Positions 10,955 through 24,487 are shown, counted from the stretch's first letter. The stretch is 64,000 nucleotides of DNA from Limnephilus marmoratus (GCA_917880885.1 OU862922.1:22630627-22694626); one strand, 5' to 3'. A program made the numbers and translations. Notes: generated from the letters alone by a model not told the origin.

Positions 10955-11240
10955 CAGAGGCAGGGATGCATACCGCCGCCCCGGGAAACATTCATTGGGT
11001 GACCAACACTTCTACCACCAAGCTGCACAGCGGGCCGGATCGGGAGACGCCGGATGAGGGAAACACCTTGACCTCTCCAGTCGTACTCTCTCGATCCCAA
11101 CGCCTTGCGTTGCAGTGGGGAGGGGGGTGGATTCATACGTTAATCCTGGACACACTGACCCCTAGATTCCTAGCCAACCCCCATACAGTATTCCTTCTCA
11201 GAACTTCCACACCTTTCTTCCCTTGAAAAGACCCTCTCGT
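10955..11240 (+). repeat. SINE-like repeat family B, truncated copy
   Basis: It shares GCCGCCCCGGGAAACATT, CGGATCGGGAGA, GGTGGATTCATACGT and CCTTCTCAGAACTTCC with the other B copies. The tail hairpin is missing, so the copy is 3' truncated or diverged. The open frame across it is a by-product. Confidence 0.7.
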
Positions 11241-13100
11241 AGGGCTTAGCTAACAGGCTTTCATTTTACGACAATTTTGAAAAGCTTTTTTTATATATTA
11301 TATAGTGTAAATTAACCTTTTCTTGAAAATAAATTAATTAACAAGATAGTTACTAGCGCAGAACCTTGAAAAATCGCGGGATAATTATAATAATTGCAAG
11401 ATTTGTGATGCTGAAGGTAATTAATCACAAAAAATATATATTTGCCTCAGGATTTCAAAAACCAAATTTACCTTTCGAATGAATACCATTAAATACACTT
11501 AAAAATTACGATATTTGTATAATGTTTAAAGAAAAGAAATACACATATCAAATATAAAATTATTATAAAGAAAAGAAAAACACATTTCAAATATAGAATT
11601 ATTAGTCTTTAATTAAAATAAAATAATGTTGGTACCTATTTTGACGCTCGTCTGAATTGTTCCCACACGGTCAGTTCCAGTTTTGAAAATGAGACTTAAT
11701 TCAAATAAAATCCAAGTTCTAGAGTTCATTGTACCCAAACAAAACTAAACTTGCTTCAGAGGCCCGAGAGGCCAGGGCCGAGAGCCCCAATGTCGGGGGG
11801 GGGGGGGGCATAGCCTTTTTTTGACAAATATTTCAACACATTTCCTAGGGTCCTTAATTCGGAGGGGGCCCCGGCTAAGTGACAGAATGTTACGTGCCTA
11901 GGGACCCTGGGCGCGTAAGTTCAATTGAACTGAAGTTACAGACAGAATCTCATCCGAAATTATATTTTTTAATTATACCCCCAAACAATATAATATCTTG
12001 ACTTACACTGGAAATTCGTCACACAGTGCAGTGGTACGTACATAGGTAATGATATATAGACATGAATTTATTGGTGAATGCTCTGACGCAGGTAGAAACT
12101 GCCGTACTTATGCGTGAAATAAATTGATCACATAAAAGTTTAATCATTTAAGCTGGCCATAAGCTGCGGGGTTTTATCGTGCATCTCAATAATCACAAAT
12201 GCAAATCTCATTTGAATACGGCCGCCACCGCCAGCCATTTCACGTGAAAAGCTTTAATCATCTAGTGCCATCTATGAGAGTGGTCATTCAACACTCGGCC
12301 AATTCTCTTGATTTGATTAAAGTGCACAACGAGGGTTTATGTCCAGGATGCAAAATGAAGTTGAATTGGTTAATGTCTAGGATAAGTGTGAAGTTGGGGT
12401 TACTGGACATCGGACATTACCGATAGGCATAACGCTGAAAAGCTCTGGTGTAACTTCTCTCACTTTATCATGAAGGGTTACAACGGAGCTCCCAACGCCG
12501 GGGACATACTGAACGGGTCAGATAGAAACCATAATTATTTTGGCAGGATATTAAGAAGTTTGGTGTAACATTGTGTTATTAATATAGTGTGTTACTCAAA
12601 ATTTTAGAAAGCTGTTGAAATTCTATTGTAAAAAGTGAAGTCTTTGATGAAAATGGACATAGTACCTAAATACGACGTTTGAGGTGAGTGGTTGCGATCC
12701 TTTAAGTCCTTTTAATAAGATTTGTTCTTAAAATGCATTTTAAATCTGGCGACGATGTAATTATTTATAGTGTCCATAATAAATAGTTTGTTTTCCTTCA
12801 TAACCGCTAGGTGGCGGCGCCTGCGCATTCGTCGTTCGCGCTGAAACCGCGAAAAACATTACGCTCCGCGGATGTGTGCGTAAATTATTTAAATGTGATT
12901 GTAATTTCTATTAATATGACTAATTCACAATGTCAAAAAGTATCTAATATGATACATGAAAATTCAAATTTACATTTAAAGGATTTTATTTTAAGAGATT
13001 TTCATAAAAGTTGCGTTTTTTTAAATGTTAATATCTAATAAATGTGTTCCTAAACGTATCAAAGAAATTAACGTCTTTAGAGATGCAAGAAATCTGTTAT
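11241..13100. other. Intergenic stretch, no gene
   Basis: No supported gene. A run of 15 G lies at about 11796-11810 in a GC-rich patch with AGGCCCGAGAGGCCAGGGCC nearby. An open frame at 12199-12426 (75 codons) contains no recognisable motif and is not called. Confidence 0.35.
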
Positions 13101-15249
13101 AAAAGTAGGTATTATTTTGAGGTTATTTTTTGGCAATAAAAAAAACTTTTTATTATTACTAAAAGGTAATTTTATCTCGTTTTCATAAATGGTATTTGTT
13201 TTCACGACACCTTAAAAAATAAGAAATATATAGAACATTCAAAATACTCTGGAAAAATTCCAAATTTCGTTCAGACATCATTGATAAAACGGAGATAAAC
13301 TACCCTCTCACGCTGTGTAAACAATGTGTATTTCTTGCCATGAACAATTTTTTAATTAGTATCTAATGTTATCACATCGCGGCCGTTTGTCAATTGTTTT
13401 GACAACCGTTTGACGGCCGTTTGGCCGTTTTTTATAAGGCTGTATATACCTATACAATCTGGTAGGCATCTAAACATGTAGGTTGTTTGTTATAAAACAT
13501 GCAATTTGATGAGTATTTTAGTATCCCTGCTTCAATAATGGGAAACGAACCCTTCAATTTAATGTACCTTTACAAAATGCGATAAATACGAAAACAAGAT
13601 ACCCGTCATTAGGTTATTAGCTTGTGAGACGAATGCTCCAATGGTAGCTAGTAACTACCTAACGTAATCATATATCCCGAAGAGGACCTCCGGGCAAGAG
13701 GGGACAAAGGGTAATTTGTGGTTTCAAAATAGTCATCGGTCAAATCCTTCTAATCTTAAAGGGTTCAATAAGTTCCTACTGAATTATTGCCAGATTTGCA
13801 TAATGTTTTAAGTTAATGCCTGTTCCTGTATAGTGCTTTTACAAAGGGGAGTGTGGGGCAATGCGCTTTGACGGACATTTGCTGAAAATGACCGTAGGCA
13901 TGGCCAGCGGGCTTACCCTGACTTTTAGACGAGTTTGAGGGAATGAGCAAAGTGTAGACGTACTCACATAAACGCATTTAAGAGAACAATTATTATCATT
14001 GAGGGGTTGATTTAAAGTTTGTTTGGTATCTGAAGACATAAATTTGAGTGGAGGTAAGGCGATTAGTTTAATGATAAAACTTGGATTTAAATATCCCTAC
14101 ACTCAAATTATCTAACCTATAAAGCAGAAAATCTGTTTAGGTACACGTGACTGATAGCTCATGAAAGAGGTGATTTCTGATATCGTCAAACTAGAACATT
14201 TTTTTCTTCCTGGAGGTTTAATTTTATTTATTTACTAGCTGACCCGACAAACGTTGCTCTGCCATATAAATTATTTCTAGTGAATATTTTGGTTGTTAAA
14301 AAAAAAATAACAAACGTATTGTAAGTGTGTGGGGATGGGATCTAACCAAAAACAAAAAAAACACCAACGTAGGAAAATGAAATAAAGAAAATCGATACGA
14401 ATTTCGAAGAGCAATTGAGTATTCGATATTTTTTGCCAGTCCGTCTTCAGCCAACACAAATAAGCCCGATCGTTTGCCCGCGCGAGAATATGATGCCGAA
14501 TGAAATATCAAAATGACGCGACACTTCTCGTGAATGTCTTGCGCATGTATGGATGAAAATTCGATAAGTCGGACGTAGCGCCATCTGTCATTTAACAACA
14601 TAAATAATTTCATTCTGTTTGAAATATGAAAGGCGATTAAATTTGTTCACAAAAATACTAACGTCAAAAAATAGACGTCATTTCAAGCGATGATTTTTCT
14701 TAAGGTTTCGAAACGTGTTTGAACCATATGCAAATCTTATCTATTAATGACGTACAATAAATCATCAACCAAAGCAGTTAATTTCTCGGCAGCACTCATC
14801 ACATTAGCGCTGACTTATCGCCAAGTTCTCCATTTAACAGGTCCATTTCCATCCCGTTGATTGGACGCGATAAGTCACGTGTCATAATTCAAATTGCGAA
14901 TAGACAATATGATTGGCGGCGGCCATTAAAACAAACGAATGCGTCCCCCGAGAGGTGCAATGTAGGCCGCAACACAACATCTATCATACGCAAATAATGA
15001 TCAATTTCCATGTTCAACATACTCGTACGAGTACATGTCTAGTGTCCACTGTTCAGTGGTCACACTATGGTACAATGATGTGAATTATTGAACATTATTT
15101 TGTCATTTTACTTGGCGCGATATTTCTGATTTATTTCCTTTTCTTTTTTTCCAGATATTAATATAATATAACAATTTTATCATTCAATAAAAAAAACTGA
15201 CGTTAATATAATGCTTACGTACTTAAGTACTTACGGGTAGTTAGGTACC
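13101..15249. other. Intergenic stretch with one degenerate element end
   Basis: No supported gene. CTAGCTGACCCGACAAACG at 14236-14254 matches the end of the dispersed family D (better seen at 46671-47010 and 27402-27676). The following part is too diverged to delimit. Minus-strand open frames at 14277-14613 overlap each other and show no domain. Confidence 0.35.
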
Positions 15250-15560
15250 CTAGGTACCCATACCCACCTCCCAAATTGTGCGTACCAACCAATACCTAGC
15301 CTAACCAACCACTAACCACCACCTCTGTCATAGGTCAACCCAAGTGGTTAGCTACGTTTGGTGACTTAGCAGGGGTGCCCGGGTTTATGGCATGAGGTTT
15401 GTCCGGGTCTCAGCGGTGTATGCATCTGCCCGTCAGCTGGGTGGCAGGCCGGGAGCGACTGGTTTCCTCAAAATACTCTGCACACAGCATTCTCAAAGAA
15501 GACGTAGGCCCTGAGGGGAAATATTTTCCTCAGGGTCTCCTGTGTTGAGCTAAAGTATAA
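15250..15560 (+). repeat. SINE-like repeat family B, internally deleted copy
   Basis: It has the head part (CCCACCTCCCAAATTGTG, AAGTGGTTAGCTACGTTTGG) and the tail hairpin CCCTGAGGGGAAATATTTTCC..CAGGG. The middle section present at 7998-8456 (the GGATTCATACG region) is missing. Confidence 0.7.
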
Positions 15561-15985
15561 AAAAATAATAATAATACAAAGGGAAAAAATCAGATATAAT
15601 AATTTTAAAGAGATTGAAATAAAGAAAAAAAAGAAATGTATGTACCATGTTTAGCCGTTACAACATTTAATCAGAAAAAAAATTACAAATTGTTCATATT
15701 TTTTAAGTACTTACCTTTTTTTAACAAATGTGAAAATATTCAGACCATTATTTGACCAAAGTATGGTAGTGTAATAATGGTAAAATTTTAACAGTATACT
15801 TTACAGGTATAAAATAAAACACAAAATTGAACAACTACTACTCACAACAGTGTCAACCTTTATTAATATGGATCAAACTTGTCAAACAACTTAGCAACCA
15901 CTGTCCGGCTTTATGAGGAATGATTGACAAAGCAATTTTCCACCCACAGGACATCAATTTCCAGAAGGAAATGAAGACATAGATG
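15561..15985. other. AT-rich spacer, no gene
   Basis: Nothing recognisable was seen between the family B copy and the target duplication of the hAT element. Confidence 0.35.
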
Positions 15986-15993
15986 CTGTAAAT

Positions 15994-17171
15994 CAGAGAT
16001 GAGCAACCCGCGGCCCGCGAGCACATTTCGGGCAGCCCCCTCGGCTAAATAAAATATTTAACAAATTTGCGGAAAAAATATCCAACGGTTTTTTTTCTGT
16101 TTTGCAAAAGTGGTTAGCGGAAAACTTTAGTCTGTCTTTAGTTTTGAATATATTTTAAAGGTTTCTATGTTATAAAAATCCAAAAGTGAAAAAAGTCCAA
16201 CTTGAAGCTAGCAAAATTTTCACCTGCGTTGCTTTCTTTGTGCGAACTGTGATTGATATTTTGCATAAGTTCAATTTTATAAGGATACGCTTCTTTTATG
16301 ATGTTTTTGAAAAAATATAGTTAGCAACAGAAAGCGTTTTGATATACCACGGATTTGCAATGATCAAATATTTGATGTTTTCGAAATCGGTACCTATTCC
16401 AAAATCTAAAATCTATTTCGAAAGAGCCGTTTTTATAATCAGGTTTTCTTTACATTACGAGGAAAAACGGTCGCTGAGAAATTTGAACAGTAGGTACTTT
16501 ACCAAACTGTTGCTATCACTGTCACTGTTACTTCCCCGAATACTGACGAAAGGATAACTGCAAGTTAGGCTGATAAAACCTAAATTAAATCGTCAAAATC
16601 GAGGTTCTGTGTTCCCCATTTTTCTCCCCGGACTTTTTAAAATATTTTTTACCAACTATATTAGATGAAAATATTCTATGTGTTTGAGTTTTGCTTTTTT
16701 TAAATACACTGTCTAATTTGTATACTCAACGTTTGTTGATGGTGTTCAAACCATGAAAATTTAATGATTTTTTGAAGGTCCTAACTCCTTCAAGAAGTAA
16801 CTTATCAAAAAAAGCAAAATATACCGATGCGCTAGTGGTCGATATCTGTATTACATAAAAAAAAATATTTGTACAAGTGCCAATATCCGGAGATCAAATT
16901 GGAGAATACATTTATAAACAAAGCATCGCCCGGTTTATCTTAAAAATAATATTACTGTAAAATCAACAGCATTATTTTTTTTTGTTTTGGGTTTGGAGTT
17001 AACAAATATTATTTTTTATTAAAAAGTTGCCATTTTAGATAATACAAATGGGTTTGCGGCACCACCGACTGCAATGTTAACCATGTCAAGCTATATGTAC
17101 CCTACGCCCTGCAGCGAACAAAACGAACATGTTTAATTTGGCGCTCCGGCTAAAAAGGTTGATCATCACTG
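15994..17171. mobile_element. hAT-type DNA transposon, non-autonomous, 1178 bp
   Basis: A perfect 8-bp target duplication, CTGTAAAT, flanks the element (15986-15993 and 17172-17179). The ends are hAT-like imperfect inverted repeats: CAGAGATGAGCAACC on the left and, read inward, CAGTGATGATCAACC on the right. The left subterminal region is GC-rich (GCGGCCCGCGAGC). No transposase domain is recognisable inside; the longest open frame (16339-16557) has no hAT motif. The intact target duplication suggests a fairly recent insertion. Confidence 0.85.
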
Positions 17172-17179
17172 CTGTAAAT

Positions 17180-17423
17180 GGTCCGTGCATATGTTACTCC
17201 GACATATAAAATATGCTGACTAAAACGCCACCGCTGTGCAAATGGGCTAGATTCGCTGCACTTCATAAAGAATATTGCTATTGCAAGCTACATAAATTTA
17301 CTTATGTAGCGTGATTTTTTTATTAATCAACGAAAAATCACCCTACTTCTCATTTTTTCACTGGTGGGCTGTTTTTGTTCTTTACTTGAAGATTTTCTTC
17401 ACAAAACTATTCATAACAACAAC
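17180..17423. other. Short spacer, no gene
   Basis: Nothing recognisable. Confidence 0.3.
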
Positions 17424-18153
17424 GACGGAGGCGGGTCCCGTTTTTTATAACGGAAGCCCTAGCCGCTGTAGTGACTCTATGGAGCTTTTCACACTTGTAG
17501 GTTCCGTCGTAAAAAACGGATCCGTTATTTTTTGCCGGAGAATCGCCTACGCAGAGCGTCCGTTTTTGTCGCCGGACGGGACGCGCTGGCTCATACATTT
17601 CAATGGAGCTGTTCACACTACAACGGATAACGGATCCGTTTCCCCACCTCCCGCTCGACCCTTCCCCACCGCCTGCTCCCAGACGCAAGCAGCAGGCAAA
17701 TTAGTTGTGTTTTTATAGGGCGCGCGTTTGGCGTTTATAATATTATTATTGTTCGTTCCAGAATGCGATTTCTTCTATATTATAAGTAAAATAATAATTA
17801 GTTCATAAGATTCGTGTAAACGAAACATCGCCTAAAATATGCAAACAAAATATTATCACACGGTTTGAACAAATAAGGTCCGAACCTAGTAAATAAGTAA
17901 TATGGCTGTTTTAATATTTATATTTATTAATATTTTTCCTTCTTTTTAATAAGTACCACATGACAACAAGAGCTTCACGACCGTCTACTGAAGAATGAGC
18001 AAATAAAATGTTTTGGTCGTTGACGTCGTTGTTTTCGTAGAGTAGGATCCGTTTTTTAAAACGGATCCGTTTTTTAAAACGGATCCATTTTAAAAAACGG
18101 AAGTGTGAACAGGGCATGGGCTTCCATTTTAAAAAACGGGACCCGCCTCCGTC
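17424..18153. mobile_element. Foldback/MITE element with GGAGGCGGGTCCCG ends
   Basis: The left end GACGGAGGCGGGTCCCGTTTT and the right end (inverted, AAACGGGACCCGCCTCCGTC) are matching inverted repeats. Inner parts contain further inverted copies of AAACGGATCCGTTTT-type palindromes (about 17513-17645 and 18047-18105). The open frames at 17311-17718 and 17911-18189 run across these repeats and are not called as genes. Confidence 0.7.
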
Positions 18154-18502
18154 TTTAAAACGGAAGTGTGAACGGGCTCTCACGGTCAAATATCTAAAAT
18201 ACTCATTACTTTTTTTTAAAAGAAGTTATGAATGAACGGCACTACGTAATGAGGGTGGAAAACAAATGAATACAGATATGATATTAAAAAGTAACCATTC
18301 ATCATCGTCATCACTATTGGCTCTACAACCCCTGATGGGTCTTGGCCTCCTCAAGAATCTTCCTCCACTCATCTCGGTTTTGTGCCAGCTCTCTCCAGTT
18401 TAGAAGCTCCAAGATAGATATGTAAAAGTAACCATTATCTATTCTAAATTAATGATTCGGTGTAGGTATAGTTAAAGACATGGTACCATAGATTTATTAG
18501 AT
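18154..18502. repeat. Spacer with a short RTE-like fragment
   Basis: At about 18318-18410 the sequence TTGGCTCTACAACCCCTGATG..TTGGCCTCCTCAAGAATC resembles a fragment I associate with RTE-type LINEs in insects. It is too short to confirm by reading alone. The rest is unassigned. Confidence 0.35.
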
Positions 18503-18770
18503 AACTAGCGAGTTCCTGGCATGCGTTGCAATGCCACTAATAAATAAATTGTTTCTCCCTGCAATTTCTTCCATTCGTCCCGTTCCCTTTCCACCTCCCC
18601 TACCCCTCCCATGTCCCCTTCCCCTCACGTGTTTCCCCTCCACCTTTCCCGTCTTCTCTCTCCCGCGAACCCCCTCCCGCGATCCCCTCCCCTCTCTCGC
18701 GTTCAATATATTCAGTCCCGGTACATTCAGATTTTCAAACAGCTCGCGCGCCACCAATCACAATTTTTGT
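18503..18770 (+). repeat. Dispersed repeat with CTAG end and pyrimidine tract
   Basis: It begins CTAGCGAGTTCCTGGCATGCG. Blocks GTTTCTCCCTGC..TTTCC and ACAGCTCGCGCGCCACC also occur, inverted, at the right side of 25962-26556. About 130 bp in the middle (18570-18705) is almost pure pyrimidine. Open frames on both strands here reflect that low-complexity tract. Confidence 0.65.
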
Positions 18771-20437
18771 TGGCAATGTTCTATTAAAAACATTCTTTTT
18801 TGTATATTATAAGAACAATCAATCAAATTTGGTAAACCTAACATAGGTAGATACCTATTTAAAATAAATATAATTTTTTATTAGATTCAAAGTATTCGAT
18901 TTTGGTTAGTACCATAGGTTAGTACTTCAAATAAATTCATTAATTTAAAGAGTTTCGAAAATTGAATTTTGATTTAACGATCATTGTTTTGCAAAATGTC
19001 ATTCTTAAATTGTGACATTTTTGACAGTTTCGTAAGAGTTTTTGTAATGATTTAAAAAGCTTTTCAGGTGTATTTTCATGTAAGGAAGGATGGAAAGAAG
19101 GCATGTTTCAGAAGATTTCCTACGCTTAATATAGCAATACATAGACATCTCATATACTCATATAAATACATATTATACCCAAGCAAGCATATTTTGACTT
19201 TTATATATTATGTATAGACAACTAGCCCAGACCCATGAAAAATCAAGCTTGAAAAATCAGTTTCAATTTTGAAAATAACAATTAAAATAATTTTACGTTA
19301 AAGTATTATATTAGGCGTAGAAACTGTATCGCTTATCTAAATCCTTTGCACAATCAGTTCTAATTCTCTAATTTGACACTTAAATTCAAAGCAAATCCGA
19401 ATTCCAGAGTTCATTGAAGCACAACTCATAACCGAAATTAGTGTTCTTGATAATATTATGTCTCTTTCCTTCCCCTCCGCACAATTTTCCAGCCACACAA
19501 CATTCTCCGTATTGGTAATGCAATAGTACCACTGGCCCTGAGCAGTTAAGAGCGAGTGTTGTTTAAAAAAATCCAAAGCGGGTTAAATTGCATCATGACG
19601 GAAGATGGATGATATTAGAACGCCAAGTGTAATGTTCTTTTATTCTGTGACTCACTAGCCCACAATATAAATGATGACAACGGGAGTAATATTGTATTTG
19701 GTAGCGACTGTTTACTAGAGCTCTCTGAATAGATCTGCCCGTTGCCGGCCAGCCGTTTCGGAGCCGTGCTCGTTCGTGAAACTCCGGAATCCCGAACTTT
19801 TCCGAACGAGCGCGGTGTGTGAGTATATCTACATATATATCATACACTACACCAAGAAAGAAAGATATTGCTACAAAATGATACATATTTTAATATCCAC
19901 TGTCAGATTATTCAACACATTAATCGTGTAACAAAGATAAAAAAAATCTAAGAAAAAACGTAAATCATAAAAGGCGTATGATTTAGTGATACGCAGTAAA
20001 TAAAGGAAATACGTCTTATTTACATGAAAGAGGATTAGAGAGGGCTTTCGAATAAGTGTTAGAAATACTCGACACATAAATCTATCGTCCGGACAGCGGA
20101 AATAATTCCGATATCATTTATTTACGTTTATTGCTTTTTCGCCAAGTATTGCTGCGGACCGGACGTGGGAATTCCTCCCCCGGCCCTCTCGGTGGTATAA
20201 TTTCTAGAAAAGAAAGAAGTTCATTATTTTTACGACTTCTACCGAATTAATTATTTGCACCGAGACGAATTGGATGAGGCCGTTATGTCGTTTCACTCGT
20301 AATAATGTGCGACCTTTTATATTCCTTATTTCTAATCATAGATATCGTGAAGAATAAAATTTCTTTCAGAAATATTACAGGAAAATGGATATAACCAACT
20401 ATTCATTTGTTGTAAAATATCTCCTCAAGAACAGTTT
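18771..20437. other. Intergenic stretch, no gene
   Basis: No supported gene. Minus-strand open frames at 19337-20077 lack recognisable domains, and no repeat shared with the rest of the window was noticed. Confidence 0.4.
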
Positions 20438-20625
20438 GACCGGTCAGTGGTTGAGTGGGCATCGCGTTTGGGTCCCACCCAGGCGTTCCGTGTTCGATTC
20501 CTCGGCTGGCTAAGTCTTCCATCACGACTCAAGCAACATTTTCAGCTTACTGTGGTGGTAGTAGGAGATTTTCAAATATTGTCGGGTTATTCGTAACCCG
20601 GAAATGTTTGTCTTTCTTTTTAAAA
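20438..20625 (+). repeat. SINE family C, full copy
   Basis: A tRNA-like head with an A-box-like GTCAGTGGTTGAGTGGGC and a B-box-like GTTCGATTCC is followed by a tail containing the hairpin CGGGTTATTCGTAACCCGG and a T-rich end. This is the layout of a tRNA-derived SINE whose 3' end imitates the end of a partner LINE. The partner was not identified. Confidence 0.75.
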
Positions 20626-21356
20626 AAATAAAAATAAAACACTACAAAGGTAGGAAAAAAGTATAAAGGTAAAAAATATATCATTTATTTCTTAATTTAT
20701 TATTATCAAAACTTTGGAATGAAATATCACTGTCTATTCGAATATCAATATCGTTGCAGTGCTTCAAGAAGCTCTGTGGCGAATGGTTGCTGACTATACA
20801 GACAATCGCACAACATCTTAATTGATAAAACTTGCAATTGAAGGAATGCCTACTTGTGTAATTGTTTTTGATTTGATTATATTGTTTATTTTGATTGTAT
20901 TATGTATTTAAAGTAATTATAATATGGATTTTGTCATCACGCTTGAAGATTGTCTCGATTCTCAATTTTTGCAAGCGATTCACATGTCCAAACATTTATC
21001 TATTGATAAACAAGCATTCGATACTAAATCTGTACTTTAAGACATTGTTTTTTTCTCTTCGCTTATTCTTTTTTTGATGAGTTTAAAATTGTAGCTATTA
21101 ACTAAAGCTTCTACGATCAATTCAATCGTAACACTTGTTTCATTCAATAAATAATATGTTTATATAATTAATCAATGTAATATGAAATTATGATATGAAC
21201 TAAATTTGTCAATTTGACTGGCCTAAAACAGGATCCATTCCTAGTTGGCTAGTCAAAGTTTCCACATATGTTTCATTGTATAATTTTATGCGAAATAAAT
21301 ATTATTATTATTATTATTATTTGAAGTGATTATATTTTATATTTGAATTAATTATA
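20626..21356. other. AT-rich spacer, no gene
   Basis: No gene recognised. A short (ATT)n run precedes the RTE remnant, at about 21301-21322. Confidence 0.4.
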
Positions 21357-21907
21357 TTATATTTTTGAATTTTTATCCACAGAGACGGAGGATGTGCAGC
21401 GGATGTCATCCATAGAATAGGTGTGGGATGGATTAAATTCAGATCCATAACAGGAATATTGTGTGACTCCAAAATGCCTATAAAACTTAAAGGAAAGATA
21501 TACCAGACTATTGTAAGACCCGCAATAATGTATGGCTCCGAATGCTGGACTATGTACAACTCGTACTCTTGGCAACTCGAAACAGCAGAAATGCGAATGC
21601 TTCGATGGTCGGCAGGAGCGTCACTAAAGATAAGATCAAAAGTCACGCATTCGTGGAGCCTGGGTGTCACAGACATAAATAGTAAACTGGAGGAACGACA
21701 GTTGAGATGGTATGGACACATAAGACGGAGACAATGTCTATGGATCTTCATCGACAGTCATCCAGAGGAAGACCGAAGAACTCCTGGATGACTCAATGCG
21801 CCAAAATTCTTCAGAAAAATGGCCTGGATGAAGGCGATACCCAGAACAGGAGAAATTACAACCTGAGAACGAGAAGAGCCGACCCCAACAGCCTACCTAG
21901 GCAATGA
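21357..21907 (+). pseudogene. RTE-type LINE, C-terminal fragment of ORF2
   Basis: The frame 21423-21791 reads WIKFRSITGILCDSKMPIKL, then VRPAIMYGSECWT, EMRMLRW and RQLRWYGHIRRR. These are the conserved C-terminal blocks that follow the reverse transcriptase in RTE/BovB-type elements. At about 21735 the frame shifts, and a second frame (21707-21907) carries the rest (SRGRPKNSWM). The reverse transcriptase core and endonuclease are absent, so this is a 5'-truncated, frame-shifted relic. Confidence 0.8.
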
Positions 21908-22962
21908 GTTGGGACAGCGCAAGGAAGAAGAGAAGATATATTTGAATTTTTATTTTAAGATTATATTATTTTGAATTCTGATTTAAGTACATTACTTAAT
22001 TTGATCTAATTTTTTTTATTTAATTTAATTATTTATTTATTTATGTATGTGTGTTAAATTCGAAATTTTAATTATTTTTTTTTATTACGTGAATTAATTT
22101 AATTCATTTTATTTTAATTATTTGTTAGAAAATTAGCTACATTCCAGGAGAAATCCTGAATGTATAGCTGAGCGTGACATTTTTATCAATAGAATGAATG
22201 AAAATGAACCGAATGTTTAAATCTGTGAAAGTCTATTGATAAATAAATGTTTTTACTATTGTTATTTATTTGTATGGGCCAATGCGCTGGCCAGACGTAC
22301 CCTACCACTCGGCGTATATTGGTCGTTGCAACGCATTGGCCGCCGACGTTGGCCGACCAACCGATTTCACGTGCAAACAAAATAATTTTGGCGCCGTCGT
22401 TGGCCCAACGTGAATTGGCAGCTCGAAAAAATAAGCATACAAGTTTGCACAAATTCATGCCAACACAGGATTATAATTTCAATTGACGGAAATTTTAGCT
22501 CATTAAAATTTTTTAAAAATTATTCAAATTTCCCAACAAAAATGAACAAAATTCTTTTATCACCCTCCCCCAATTTTTAAGCCTCCTGAACTAACAAGAT
22601 TTCACATCAATTATTGAGATTAACAACACAAAATGCGATACGGGTTTTAACAAGTGTTCTGGGAAGGGAATTCCACTTATTTTTTAAATGGGAGAGTAAA
22701 AAATCAGTTTTGCGGCGCTAATTGCCGGGACTATGCTGCCGGCTGAGTGGGGCGAGAGAAGATGTGTATTTGCATATTTCTTCAATGAAAGTCTATGGAG
22801 CGGAGCAGACGCGCAAATGCCTCCTTGTGCATTATCATTAAATGAATCTTGAAAATCTCTTCCAGAGTGTTTGCAGAAAACTGAACGCAGGGGTGGCGCA
22901 TTTTGTGATCGTTTTCTTTATTTTTATATTTCTAGATAAAGCAGTGGACTGTAATATTTTTC
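21908..22962. other. Intergenic stretch, no gene
   Basis: Very AT-rich at first. A GC-richer patch at 22270-22420 with repeated TTGGCC/GGCCAA motifs could be a decayed inverted-repeat element, but its ends cannot be set. Open frames on both strands across it are not called. Confidence 0.35.
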
Positions 22963-23250
22963 ATGTGAGTACCGCACAAGATTCCCTATCCCTACCACTA
23001 CCAACCGTCTGCAGGCAGTGAGACTATGGCATCCCCAATCGGGGTATGTTGTGAGGCTGAAGGTAGTGGGGAGGGGAAGAGGAATGTGGGGTAGTAGTAC
23101 CTCAATATTTAGGTCTAAAGAATCAGGCTTAATCAATTCCAAACAACGTTTTCGTTCTGAATGGTGGTCTTTCACCAGAACGACAAAGACTGTATCTTAC
23201 AATCTGGAATTGCATTGCGCGAAGCAAAGAGAAACTTCGTTCAGATGTTG
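22963..23250 (-). repeat. SINE family A, 5'-truncated copy
   Basis: It matches the intact SINE at 57772-58187: TATGGCATCCCCAATCGGGG, TGTTGTGAGGCTGAAGG and GTTCTGAATGGTGGTC occur in the same order. The tRNA-like head seen at 58116-58187 is missing. Open frames here are by-products of the repeat. Confidence 0.75.
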
Positions 23251-24487
23251 TCTAGTTTGTTGAGAGAATATTAAAACAAGGTATTCAAGTACACTTTTTC
23301 AAAACTCGAGATGTTAGGGTTAATGCCGTAAAAACGGTCTCCGGTGGTGCAATGCAGCTTGATTTTTTAAATTCGCTGAAAGAAAGAAGTATTAGATTTA
23401 GGATGACCGGTGTTGTATGATGGATAAGAAATGAAACAAGAACATTTTTCTTTTTGTTTTTTTATAAATCAATATTTTTTGGGATTTATCAAGTTATGAA
23501 AGATCCAGAATAAATGGATTTTGTTTTGATTATTGACGACAAGAACATTTTGGAAGGGGATAAGAAATTTTTTAAATTACATAAATGTGAATTTTACGTC
23601 ACCGATAATAACGACGTGCTTACATTCCAAATGTAAAATGATTATCACTAAAAAAATATTATGTTCGGTATCAGAAGATGACGTAGAGTTGTTAGATTTT
23701 TGAATTAGCTGTGTATTTTTGAAGTAAGTAGTCATTTTTATAGAAAACTTATTAAAGAATTCCCATTTTGAAAATTATTTATAGTTAGGTTATATGTAAG
23801 AACCATAGACATTAGGGAAATAATTCAACTATGAATACATGTTCCTTCTCAGGCGCCGTCACTGAAAACGATCCATATCCGTTTCCATCCGACCCCATTG
23901 ACTTTGACTTTATTGTGACGTCATCAGTGCCACTGCGAGCAAGTGACGTCTCCAACTATTTATGGAGGCGATTGACACTTCAATCTCGTCTGTGAAACAT
24001 TCCACATTATTGTAGGGAGCAAGCACTACCAGATAAATATTGAACAAGGGTAGACACCCTACAAAATACCCTAACCTACCAAAAGGGGAGAAGAGTATGA
24101 AAAAAACTAAAACATCAGTAAGTATTTGGCATATCTTTTTTTACTCCGAGCAAAGCTTCTTGATTGTGTGATTTTCTTGGCATAGATTGAGCTTAATATA
24201 CGCGAAGACATTTCGTGGGAGCTCTTCCAATAAACTCGCGATTCTATGGGGCGTATTTTGAAATGTGTAATATTATTTCTCATGGTAAAATAATTTTCTA
24301 AACCTTTGATGCAGACGGAACGCATTATAAATGCGAATCCACTTAGAGTCTCGTCAGTTTGGGGCAAATGAATCGGATATAATTTTGGTAAAGGTTGTTA
24401 TGGTGTAATGTATTTTTCCGCAAACGATTAGGTTCAGGTCTGCATTTTAAATGCCTTTGTGCATGATTTTAGATTTTCCCAGCCAAA
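23251..24487. other. Intergenic stretch, no gene
   Basis: No supported gene. A perfect CRE-like palindrome TGACGTCA lies at about 23916-23923, in a short GC-richer patch (23850-23990) that could be regulatory. Nothing links it to a transcript. Confidence 0.35.

Noticed and set aside
12199..12426. 75-codon open frame with a possible CxxC (CPGC)
   Set aside because: A single CxxC without any other conserved feature and no splice context is too little to call a gene.
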